Origin: Chlorobaculum sp.
GTDB taxonomy: Bacteria; Bacteroidota; Chlorobiia; Chlorobiales; Chlorobiaceae
NCBI GenBank assembly: GCA_013334655.1
Contig: JAAXXD010000019.1
Span: forward strand, 1 to 34,916
DNA: 34,916 bases
Direction: 5' to 3'
Part shown: piece after piece, positions 25,346 to 34,916 of the stretch
Layout: each line of letters starts with the position of its first letter
How positions within the stretch are numbered: position 1 is the first letter of the stretch
Made by a program: the position numbers and the translations under genes
The notes under the pieces: model-generated
What the model saw: only the letters and a program-made list of their open reading frames with translations
The model's database searches: none
What the model was told of the DNA's origin: nothing

Positions 25346-25377
25346 TTGACAAGCCTGTAAATGGCGTCCTCTATCCT
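25346..25377 (+). promoter_or_regulatory. Candidate gpmA promoter
   Basis: A perfect TTGACA (25346-25351) is followed 18-20 bases later by weak -10 candidates (TCTATC or TATCCT). It lies 40-70 bases upstream of the gpmA ATG in the divergent gap. The -35 match is strong and the -10 weak, so this is tentative. Confidence 0.35.
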
Positions 25378-25402
25378 TTTTCAAGAATCAATTTACGAGC
25401 AC

Positions 25403-25408
25403 AAGGAG
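25403..25408 (+). promoter_or_regulatory. gpmA ribosome-binding site
   Basis: AAGGAG is eight bases before the ATG at 25417. It decides this start over the in-frame GTG at 25408 and TTG at 25411, which overlap or touch the site. Confidence 0.75.
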
Positions 25409-25416
25409 TGTTGACT

Positions 25417-26160
25417 ATGAAGAAACTTGTCCTGCTGAGGCACGGTGAAAGCCAGTGGAACCGGGAAAACCGTTTTACCGGCTGGGTGGATGTCGATCTT
25501 TCCGAGAAGGGAAGAGAAGAGGCGAAAGCCGCCGGTCAATTACTCAAGGACGAGGGATTCGTGTTCGACGTCGCCTACACGTCGGTGCTCAAGCGGGCCA
25601 TCCGTACCCTCTGGACGGTGCTCGACGAGATGAGTCTCATGTGGATTCCCGTCACCAAGAGCTGGCGTCTCAACGAACGCCACTACGGCGCTCTTCAGGG
25701 CCTCAACAAGGCCGAGACCGCCCAGCGCCACGGCGACGAGCAGGTGCTGGTCTGGCGCCGCAGCTATGATACGCCGCCGCCAGCTCTCACCGAGAGCGAC
25801 GATTTCTGGCCCGGCAAGGATCCTCGTTACGCCTCGCTCTCCCCGGAAGAGCTGCCCGCCACGGAGTGCCTGAAAGATACGGTGGCCCGCTTCCTGCCCT
25901 ACTGGCACGGTACCATTGCGCCCATGATCAATGACGGAAAGAAGGTCATCATCACGGCTCACGGCAACTCGCTCCGGGCGCTGATCAAGTATCTCGACAA
26001 CATCTCCGACGAGGATATCGTCGGCCTGAACATTCCGACCGGCATTCCGCTGGTCTACGAGCTCGACGACGATCTCAAGCCGATCAGGCACTACTATCTG
26101 GGCAACCAGGAGGAGTTGCAGAAAGCGGTCGAGGCTGTCGCCAAACAGGGCAAAGCCTGA
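25417..26160 (+). CDS. gpmA: 2,3-bisphosphoglycerate-dependent phosphoglycerate mutase
   Basis: GpmA interconverts 3- and 2-phosphoglycerate in glycolysis and gluconeogenesis in the cytoplasm. The 247-residue length and sequence fit the dPGM family. The phospho-acceptor histidine lies in [12 protein letters not shown] (H9) and the [13 protein letters not shown] stretch follows. [20 protein letters not shown] forms the substrate region, and the second catalytic His lies in [14 protein letters not shown]. The AAGGAG site eight bases before ATG 25417 fixes the start. In an autotroph using the reverse TCA cycle it would carry carbon between PEP and sugars, including those for the polysaccharide locus; that role is inferred. 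It is followed by a 160-base gap before gltB. Confidence 0.96.
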   Translation: MKKLVLLRHGESQWNRENRFTGWVDVDLSEKGREEAKAAGQLLKDEGFVFDVAYTSVLKRAIRTLWTVLDEMSLMWIPVTKSWRLNERHYGALQGLNKAETAQRHGDEQVLVWRRSYDTPPPALTESDDFWPGKDPRYASLSPEELPATECLKDTVARFLPYWHGTIAPMINDGKKVIITAHGNSLRALIKYLDNISDEDIVGLNIPTGIPLVYELDDDLKPIRHYYLGNQEELQKAVEAVAKQGKA

Positions 26161-26229
26161 GCTTGAAAGGAGTTCCGGTTTCGCGCCATTTCGTTTGCCG
26201 AGGAGGTTCGGGCGTGAAGGCAAAAGGTC

Positions 26230-26258
26230 GTGAATTTTATGGTTCAATACCTTATATT
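26230..26258 (+). promoter_or_regulatory. Candidate gltB promoter
   Basis: A good -10-like TATATT (26253-26258) is preceded 17 bases upstream by a poor -35 (GTGAAT, 26230-26235). The predicted start point would leave a leader of about 55 bases before the gltB ATG. The -10 sequence is identical to that before tRNA-Val. Low confidence because of the weak -35. Confidence 0.3.
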
Positions 26259-26321
26259 CTGCCCTTCGCACAAGGAAAGTCCTGTTTTTTTGAATTTTTC
26301 TGAATTGATGTGCCTGAAAAT

Positions 26322-29300
26322 ATGAAAGCAAAGCATGAGGGGGGGCTGTACGATCCTCAGTTCGAGCATGATGCCTGTGGCGTTGGTTTCGTCGCCAACA
26401 TCAAGGGCGCAAAGTCCCATCAGATCATCAAGCAGGGCCTGCAGGTCCTGGTGAACATGAAGCATCGTGGCGCCACAGGCTTCGAGAAGAACACCGGCGA
26501 CGGCGCTGGCATCCTGATGCAGATCCCCGACAAGTTCATGCGCAAAGTCTGTGCCGAAAGGAATATCGAGCTGCCCCCGGCGGGGCAGTATGGCGTCGGC
26601 ATGGTGTTTCTGCCGCCCGACCTCTCGCAGCGCCGCGCCATCGAGGATATCTGCCGCCAGATGGTGCAGGCCGAAGGCCAGAAATATCTCGGTCTGCGCA
26701 AGGTGCCGACGAACAACTCCACCCTCGGCGAAACCGCCCGCTCGCAGGAGCCGGTGGTCAAGCAGATTTTCGTCGGTCGCGGCAACGACAACATGACCGA
26801 CATCGAGTTCGAGCGCAAGCTTTTCATCATCCGCCGTCGTATTTTCAAGCGCGTGCGCTTCACCTCAGGCCTTCTCGGCAGCAGTTTTTTCTACGTGTCG
26901 AGCTTTTCGGCCCGCACGATTGTCTATAAAGGAATGCTCAACCCGGAGCAGGTAGAGGAGTTCTATCCCGAGCTGAGCGACCCGGACATGGAGAGCGCCA
27001 TCGCGATGGTGCACTCCCGCTTCAGCACCAACACCTTCCCGAGCTGGGATCGCGCTCATCCCTACCGCTTCCTGAGCCACAACGGCGAGATCAACACCCT
27101 GCGCGGCAACGTGAACTGGATGAAGGCGCGTGAAAAGAACATGCAGTCTCTCATCTTCAAGGACGCGCTCGAAGAGATCAAGCCGATTCTACTCGAAGAG
27201 GGCAGCGATTCGGCCACGCTCGACAACGCTTTTGAGCTGCTCGTCATGTGCGGCCGCTCGATGGCGCACGCGGCCATGATGGTCATTCCCGAGCCGTGGT
27301 CGGGCAACGAATCGATGGACCCGGAGAAGCGCGCGTTCTACGAATATCACAGTTGCCTCATGGAGCCGTGGGACGGCCCGGCGTCGGTCGTCTTCACCGA
27401 CGGCATCCAGATCGGCGCGGTGCTCGACCGTAACGGTCTGCGCCCGTCGCGCTACTATATAACAAGCGACGACCTGGTGGTCATGGCCTCCGAGGTCGGC
27501 GTGCTCGACATCGATCCCGAAAAGATCGTCCGCAAGGATCGTCTCCAGCCGGGCCGCATGTTCCTCGTGGACACCAAAGAAGGGCGCATCATCTCCGACG
27601 AGGAGATCAAGAAGAGCATCGCCGCTGAACAACCCTACAAGGAGTGGATCGATCGCAATGTGATCGACCTCGCCTCCCTGCCGGAGCGTGAGCGCATGAA
27701 GAATCCCGACGAGGATCACTTCAGCATCACCGCCCGCCAGAAAGCGTTCGGCTACACCCAGGAGGATATTACGATGCAGGTCCGCTCGATGGCGCAAAGC
27801 GGTATTGAGCTTATCGCTTCGATGGGTAACGATACGCCGCTTGCCGTACTTTCGAATCGCCCGAGGCTGTTGTACGATTACTTCAAGCAGCTCTTTGCCC
27901 AAGTGACCAATCCTCCGATCGACTCGATCCGCGAGGAGATCGTCACCTCGACCACCGTCATGCTCGGCACCGAAGGCAACCTGCTCGATGCAGGCGAGAT
28001 CAACTGCCGCCGCGTCAGGATTCCTCACCCGATTCTGACCAACGAAGACCTCGAAAAGATTCGCGGCATCGACAAGCCCGGCTTCAAGGCGATCACCCTG
28101 CCGATCTTCTACAATGTCGATGAGGGCGGCAAAGGGATCCGCGAGTCGATGCAGGACTTGTATCGACAGGCTGAAAAGGCGATCAACCAGGACGGCGTGA
28201 ACATCGTCATCCTCTCCGACAAGGGCGAACTTGAAAAGTCACGCGCCCCGATTCCGGCGCTGCTTGCGCTTTCGGGCTTTCATCACTTTCTCATCAGCGC
28301 GGGGCTCAGAACCAAGGTTGGCCTCATCATCGAGTCCGGCGAGCCGCGCACGGTGCACCACTTCGCCATGCTGATCAGCTACGGCGCGGGCGCGATCAAT
28401 CCCTATCTCGCCTTCGAGACCATCAGCCAGCAGGTGGCCGAAAAGCGCATCTCGCACGATGAGAAGAAGGCGATCAAGAATTACGTCAAGGCAATCGTCA
28501 AGGGCGTCGTAAAAACGATGGCCAAGATGGGCATCTCGACGGTGCAGAGCTATCGCGGCGCGCAGATTTTCGAAGCGGTCGGTCTCAACACCGAGGTGGT
28601 GGACAGCTACTTTACCAAGACGCCGTCGCGCATCGAAGGCATCGGTCTCGAAACGCTTGCCGAGGAGGTTAAAAAGCGCCACGAGGCGGCCTTCCCGCCC
28701 GGCGGCAACAAGGTCAATCGCGGCCTCGAAGCTGGCGGCGACCGCAAGTGGCGTCACGACGGAGAGTATCACCTCTTCAATCCCGAGACGCTGCACTATC
28801 TCCAGCGCTCCTGCCGGACGGGCGACTACGAGCTGTTCAAGAAGTACGAGAGGCTCATCGACAACCAGAGCGAGCACTACTGCACGATTCGGGGCCTGAT
28901 GGAGATTCGCTTCTCCGAAAAGCCGATCCCGATTGAAGAGGTCGAGCCGATCGAGGCGATTGTCAGGCGCTTCAAGACCGGAGCCATGTCCTACGGTTCG
29001 ATCAGCAAGGAGGCGCATGAAACGCTCGCCATCGCCATGAACCGCCTCGGCGGCAAGAGCAACACCGGCGAGGGCGGCGAGGATCCTGAGCGCTTTGTGC
29101 GCGACGCCAACGGCGACAGCCGCATGTCGGCGATCAAGCAGGTCGCCTCGGGTCGTTTCGGCGTTACGAGCGAGTACCTCACCAACGCCGAGGAGATTCA
29201 GATCAAGATGGCCCAGGGCGCCAAACCCGGCGAGGGCGGCCAGCTTCCGGGCACCAAAGTCTATCCGTGGGTGGCCAAGACCCGCCACTCGACCCCCGGC

Positions 29301-30926
29301 GTCGGGCTGATTTCGCCGCCGCCGCATCACGATATTTACTCTATCGAGGATCTGGCGCAGCTCATCTTCGATCTCAAGAACGCCAACCGGTCGGCGCGAA
29401 TCAACGTCAAGCTGGTCTCGACGGTCGGCGTCGGCACTATCGCGGCGGGCGTCGCCAAGGCTCATGCCGACGTGGTGCTCATCAGCGGCCACGACGGCGG
29501 CACCGGCGCTTCACCCGTATCGAGCATCATGCACGCCGGTATGCCTTGGGAGCTTGGTCTTGCCGAAACGCACCAGACGCTCATGCTCAACAACCTGCGC
29601 AGCCGGATCGTCATCGAGGCGGACGGCCAGCTCAAGACCGCGCGTGACATCGTCATCGCGGCCATGCTCGGCGCGGAGGAGTTCGGCTTCGCCACCACCG
29701 GCCTCGTTGTCATGGGCTGCATCATGATGCGCTGCTGCCAGGATGACTCCTGCCCGGTCGGCATCGCCACGCAGAACCCCGAACTTCGCAAGAACTTCAA
29801 GGGCAAACCGGAGGATGTGGAGCACTTCATGCGCTTCCTTGCCCAGGGTGTCCGCGAGTACATGGCAAAGCTCGGCATCCGCAAGCTGAACGATCTCGTC
29901 GGTCGCACCGACCTGCTCGCCACTTCGCGCACCATCGATCACTGGAAAGCCAAGGGGGTCGATCTCTCCAAGATGCTGCACCAGATCGATATTGGTGACA
30001 ACGACACCGCTTACTGCACGATGGCGCAGGATCACGGCATCGAGGAGAGTCTTGACATGACGACCCTCATGACCATCTGCGAACCGGCCATCAAGCGCGG
30101 CGAGAAGGTTTCGACCACGCTGCCGATCAAGAATATCAACCGCGTCGCGGGCACCATCGTCGGCCATGCGGTCACGAAAGCCTGGGGCAGCAAAGGACTT
30201 CCGGATGATACCATCCACCTCAGGTTCATCGGTTCGGCGGGCCAGAGCCTCGGCGCGTTTATTCCGAAAGGGATGACCATCGAGCTGGTAGGCGACGCCA
30301 ACGACTATATCGGCAAGGGACTCTCCGGCGGCAGGATCATCGCCTATCCGCACAAGTCCTCAACGTTCAAGCCCGAAGAGAACATCATCGTCGGCAACGT
30401 GGCCTTCTACGGCGCGACCTCCGGCGAAGCGTTCATCCGCGGCATGGCGGGCGAGCGCTTCTGCGTGCGCAACAGCGGCATGGAGGCGGTGGTCGAGTCG
30501 GTGGGCGACCACGGCTGCGAGTACATGACCGGCGGCAAGGTGCTCATTCTCGGCAAAACCGGTCGCAACTTCGCGGCGGGCATGTCAGGCGGCGTGGCTT
30601 ACGTCTACGACGTCGATGGCGCTTTTGCCGGACGCTGCAACCTTGAAATGGTCTCGCTCTCGGCGGTCGAAGGCGAGGATGAGCTCGAATGGCTCCGCTC
30701 GAAGATCGAGCAGCACGTGGCGCTCACCGGCAGCGAACTCGCGGCGCGACTGCTCGCGACCTGGCCGAACGCATCACAGCGCTTCGTGAAAGTGCTGCCG
30801 AACGACTACAAGCGCGCCGTCGAGGCGATGAAAGAGGTCGAGGCGATGGGCATGACCGGCGACGAAGCCGTCATGGCCGCCTTCGAGAAGAACGTGCACG
30901 ATCCGTCCCGGGTCTCGGGGAACTAA
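26322..30926 (+). CDS. gltB: Glutamate synthase, large (alpha) subunit
   Basis: GltB makes glutamate from 2-oxoglutarate and glutamine-derived ammonia, the main nitrogen entry with glutamine synthetase. From the ATG at 26322 it has 1534 residues, a full-length large subunit. The class II amidotransferase domain starts after a short propeptide, with catalytic C19 in [11 protein letters not shown] central domain follows, then the FMN-binding synthase barrel ([20 protein letters not shown] and the [10 protein letters not shown] region). The [3Fe-4S] cysteines are C1133, C1139 and C1144 in [16 protein letters not shown]; an additional C1138 is unusual. A C-terminal GXGXG domain ends the protein ([20 protein letters not shown]). 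An in-frame GTG at 26310 is an alternative start. GltD follows after 21 bases. Confidence 0.97.
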   Translation: MKAKHEGGLYDPQFEHDACGVGFVANIKGAKSHQIIKQGLQVLVNMKHRGATGFEKNTGDGAGILMQIPDKFMRKVCAERNIELPPAGQYGVGMVFLPPDLSQRRAIEDICRQMVQAEGQKYLGLRKVPTNNSTLGETARSQEPVVKQIFVGRGNDNMTDIEFERKLFIIRRRIFKRVRFTSGLLGSSFFYVSSFSARTIVYKGMLNPEQVEEFYPELSDPDMESAIAMVHSRFSTNTFPSWDRAHPYRFLSHNGEINTLRGNVNWMKAREKNMQSLIFKDALEEIKPILLEEGSDSATLDNAFELLVMCGRSMAHAAMMVIPEPWSGNESMDPEKRAFYEYHSCLMEPWDGPASVVFTDGIQIGAVLDRNGLRPSRYYITSDDLVVMASEVGVLDIDPEKIVRKDRLQPGRMFLVDTKEGRIISDEEIKKSIAAEQPYKEWIDRNVIDLASLPERERMKNPDEDHFSITARQKAFGYTQEDITMQVRSMAQSGIELIASMGNDTPLAVLSNRPRLLYDYFKQLFAQVTNPPIDSIREEIVTSTTVMLGTEGNLLDAGEINCRRVRIPHPILTNEDLEKIRGIDKPGFKAITLPIFYNVDEGGKGIRESMQDLYRQAEKAINQDGVNIVILSDKGELEKSRAPIPALLALSGFHHFLISAGLRTKVGLIIESGEPRTVHHFAMLISYGAGAINPYLAFETISQQVAEKRISHDEKKAIKNYVKAIVKGVVKTMAKMGISTVQSYRGAQIFEAVGLNTEVVDSYFTKTPSRIEGIGLETLAEEVKKRHEAAFPPGGNKVNRGLEAGGDRKWRHDGEYHLFNPETLHYLQRSCRTGDYELFKKYERLIDNQSEHYCTIRGLMEIRFSEKPIPIEEVEPIEAIVRRFKTGAMSYGSISKEAHETLAIAMNRLGGKSNTGEGGEDPERFVRDANGDSRMSAIKQVASGRFGVTSEYLTNAEEIQIKMAQGAKPGEGGQLPGTKVYPWVAKTRHSTPGVGLISPPPHHDIYSIEDLAQLIFDLKNANRSARINVKLVSTVGVGTIAAGVAKAHADVVLISGHDGGTGASPVSSIMHAGMPWELGLAETHQTLMLNNLRSRIVIEADGQLKTARDIVIAAMLGAEEFGFATTGLVVMGCIMMRCCQDDSCPVGIATQNPELRKNFKGKPEDVEHFMRFLAQGVREYMAKLGIRKLNDLVGRTDLLATSRTIDHWKAKGVDLSKMLHQIDIGDNDTAYCTMAQDHGIEESLDMTTLMTICEPAIKRGEKVSTTLPIKNINRVAGTIVGHAVTKAWGSKGLPDDTIHLRFIGSAGQSLGAFIPKGMTIELVGDANDYIGKGLSGGRIIAYPHKSSTFKPEENIIVGNVAFYGATSGEAFIRGMAGERFCVRNSGMEAVVESVGDHGCEYMTGGKVLILGKTGRNFAAGMSGGVAYVYDVDGAFAGRCNLEMVSLSAVEGEDELEWLRSKIEQHVALTGSELAARLLATWPNASQRFVKVLPNDYKRAVEAMKEVEAMGMTGDEAVMAAFEKNVHDPSRVSGN

Positions 30927-30947
30927 ACTGCAACGCATTACGATCAA

Positions 30948-32423
<1,476 letters not shown>

Positions 32424-32487
32424 ACGAATCGGCAAGCGAGAGTGTTGCAAGTTGACTGAAAATGGCTGAATAAACCGGATACGTTGT

Positions 32488-32754
32488 ATGGAACAGCAAA
32501 AACTGAGAGAACTGCTCGAAACCCTGCATGAGGAGCTGGGTCAGCTCGGATCGGTCGATGAAAAGACTGGCGAGGTGCTCGCTACCTTGAAGGATGACAT
32601 CTCGAAGCTCGTCGAGGGTGGCAACGAGGCCGTCGATGAGGAGAGCATGACAGAGCGGCTGAACGACGCCGTCGGCCACTTCGAGGAGAAGCATCCGCGC
32701 CTCAGCATGATGATCCAGCACGTGCTCGACAGCCTCGCCCGCATGGGATTGTGA
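32488..32754 (+). CDS. DUF4404-like small helical protein
   Basis: The 88-residue acidic protein is predicted to be almost wholly alpha-helical: MEQQKLRELLETLHEELGQL, then a heptad-like KTGEVLATLKDDISKLVE, and ending HPRLSMMIQHVLDSLARMGL. This layout matches the DUF4404 family of short uncharacterised proteins. The C-terminal 'HP.L...I..V...L..MGI/L' ending is characteristic. It has no signal peptide or cysteines. It lies 64 bases after gltD and 24 bases before clpX, on the same strand, so it may be co-expressed with the protease unfoldase. Function is unknown; an adaptor or regulatory role would be speculation. Confidence 0.75.
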   Translation: MEQQKLRELLETLHEELGQLGSVDEKTGEVLATLKDDISKLVEGGNEAVDEESMTERLNDAVGHFEEKHPRLSMMIQHVLDSLARMGL

Positions 32755-32778
32755 AGCAAGAGAATTTAACGCTACCCA

Positions 32779-34098
<1,320 letters not shown>

Positions 34099-34103
34099 AC
34101 TGT

Positions 34104-34131
34104 TTGGATTCAAACGGGAAAGTCCTATATT
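34104..34131 (+). promoter_or_regulatory. Candidate tRNA-Val promoter
   Basis: TTGGAT (34104-34109) and TATATT (34126-34131) are 16 bases apart, and the mature tRNA begins 15 bases after the -10. This spacing is what a dedicated tRNA promoter should show. It lies just after the clpX stop codon. Confidence 0.5.
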
Positions 34132-34146
34132 AGGGCCTTCTCAGAC

Positions 34147-34220
34147 GGGCGGTTAGCTCAGTTGGTTAGAGCGCTACCTTGACACGGTAGAGGTCAGAAG
34201 TTCGAATCTTCTACCGCCCA
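34147..34220 (+). tRNA. tRNA-Val (anticodon GAC)
   Basis: A full cloverleaf of 74 bases can be drawn. The acceptor stem is GGGCGGT/ACCGCCC, the D arm is GCTC/GAGC and the anticodon stem is CTACC/GGTAG with loop TTGACAC, giving anticodon GAC for Val codons GUC and GUU. The variable loop is AGGTC and the T arm is AGAAG-TTCGAAT-CTTCT. The discriminator base is A. The CCA end is not encoded. A strong terminator follows 10 bases later. Confidence 0.95.
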
Positions 34221-34230
34221 CATCCCTCCT

Positions 34231-34270
34231 AAAGCCCTGTAAGAAAACAACTTACAGGGCTTTTTCTTTT
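34231..34270 (+). terminator. Rho-independent terminator after tRNA-Val
   Basis: A perfect 13-bp stem (AAAGCCCTGTAAG at 34231-34243, CTTACAGGGCTTT at 34251-34263) with loop AAAACAA runs into a T-rich tail, TTCTTTT. It is the clearest intrinsic terminator in the window and should end transcripts of tRNA-Val and any read-through from clpX. Confidence 0.9.
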
Positions 34271-34509
34271 CCTGAAAATCCCCCGAAAAAGCCCCGTTTT
34301 CCGCGTTTTTGAGCTTTTTTAAACCATTTTTATATTGTTTTTGCGACGTATGTATGACGCACGAAATCAGGTTGGTACACATTTTGAAGAGGCAAAAATG
34401 AGACTCCCTTTTGTAAAATTGGACGAACGGCCCTGAAGCATTGATACCACCATAGCATTCGGTGAAATGGTCATTACAATCTTTACTACAATTTTACAGT
34501 TTGAGAGAC
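34271..34509. other. AT-rich non-coding stretch between tRNA and IS element
   Basis: No convincing gene or repeat is seen. Short open frames on the minus strand run through the terminator and the tRNA and are artefacts. The position just 3' of a tRNA gene and next to an IS element is typical of integration-prone sites, but no copy of the tRNA 3' end was found to mark an att site. Confidence 0.4.
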
Positions 34510-34916
34510 TGAAATACTCCCCCCAAAAAAGACAGCCAGTTACATTGGAATAACCTAACCCCAGCTGTCTCAATGAAACAGACACGCTGCAAATTTACGC
34601 CTTAATTCAAAACCAGGATACTCCTTGATGCCATCAGCGAACGGCTTTCCCTGAACGAACTGGCCCAGAAGCATGAGCTGCATCCGAACCAGATCGCCCA
34701 GTGGAAATGCGAGTTTCTCGACAAGGCTCCTGAGATTTTCTCCAAAGGCGAAACGGCCCAAAAAACCGAGCGCGATTGCCTGCTTGAGAACGAACAACGC
34801 TACAAAACCATCGGTCAACTCAAGGTCGGAGTCGATTGGCTCAAAAAAAATTGCACTCGTAAGCTCTTTATCTGAAAGGCGTTCCATGATCTACAAAGCA
34901 CATCCGAACCTCAGCC
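34510..34916 (+). mobile_element. IS3-family insertion sequence, left part (cut by window end)
   Basis: The likely left end begins TG at 34510 with TGAAATACTCCCCCCAAAAA, the C-run/A-run form common at IS3-family termini. Downstream is a broken orfA (34573-34875), then the start of orfB in another frame (ATG at 34886, MIYKAHPNLS), which continues past the window. The A8 run in GGCTCAAAAAAAATTGC near the orfA-orfB junction is where IS3 elements usually place their programmed frameshift. The early stop in orfA makes this copy probably inactive. Its right end is not visible. Confidence 0.75.
34573..34875 (+). pseudogene. IS3-family orfA with premature stop at codon 11
   Basis: The frame starts ATG at 34573 (MKQTRCKFTP) and meets TAA at 34603-34605, where IS3 OrfA proteins usually have Glu (G to T change of GAA). 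Past the stop it continues intact: FKTRILLDAISERLSLNELA, QKHELHPNQIAQWKCEFL (helix-turn-helix), then QRYKTIGQLKVGVDWLKK (leucine zipper), and ends TGA at 34873. No downstream ATG lies before the helix-turn-helix, so a functional OrfA is unlikely. Confidence 0.75.

Noticed and set aside
28239-29492. Minus-strand open frame of 417 codons inside gltB
   Set aside because: Antisense shadow of a highly conserved gltB region; the product has no recognisable domain.
34194-34382. Minus-strand open frame ending in WAVEDSNF
   Set aside because: It passes through the terminator and the 3' half of tRNA-Val; the ending is a common artefact of translating tRNA antisense.
34147-34509. Possible integrative element att site at tRNA-Val
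   Set aside because: No repeat of the tRNA 3' end or integrase fragment was found within the window.

Overview
The window looks like part of the chromosome of a green sulfur bacterium, probably Chlorobaculum or a close Chlorobiaceae relative. This is an inference from GC-rich core genes, gene content and weak Shine-Dalgarno use, not from a marker gene. Both ends are cut inside genes: an MFS transporter on the left and an IS3-family element on the right.

Left housekeeping block (1-5.3 kb): the C-terminal part of an MFS transporter (+) is followed by a non-coding stretch with three hairpin-forming inverted repeats. A minus-strand run then encodes, in transcription order, a CPBP-type membrane protease, CdsA, a stand-alone PTS EIIA-like protein, HisS and a small glutaredoxin-like protein.

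Surface-polysaccharide locus (5.5-22.3 kb): the plus-strand genes begin with a UDP-glucuronate 4-epimerase-like enzyme and a WbpO/TviB-type UDP-sugar dehydrogenase. Next come three related GT4 glycosyltransferases, a GT9 heptosyltransferase-like enzyme, a membrane-anchored beta-propeller protein and a fourth GT4. From about 14.55 kb the DNA becomes clearly AT-rich and encodes a GT2, a GT11 alpha-1,2-fucosyltransferase-like enzyme and a GT6 enzyme of the ABO blood-group transferase family. A badly decayed gene (about 17.47-18.13 kb) follows. Converging on it from the minus strand is an MsbA-like ABC exporter, then fcl, then gmd. Gmd and Fcl make GDP-L-fucose, the donor a GT11 enzyme needs, and bacterial GT6 enzymes usually act on alpha-1,2-fucosylated acceptors. 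The simplest reading is that this locus builds, or recently built, a fucosylated blood-group A/B-like epitope on the LPS or another surface glycan. No initiating transferase, Wzx, Wzy or Wzz was recognised, so those steps must be encoded elsewhere or done differently.

Right housekeeping block (22.4-34.3 kb): an IS3 orfA/orfB fossil is followed by a two-TM hypothetical protein and a nitronate-monooxygenase/FabK-like flavoprotein with an unusual cysteine-rich tail, all on the minus strand. Divergent plus-strand genes are gpmA, gltB, gltD, a DUF4404-like small protein, clpX and tRNA-Val(GAC) with a strong terminator. The last 400 bases hold the left end of an IS3-family element whose orfA has an early stop codon.
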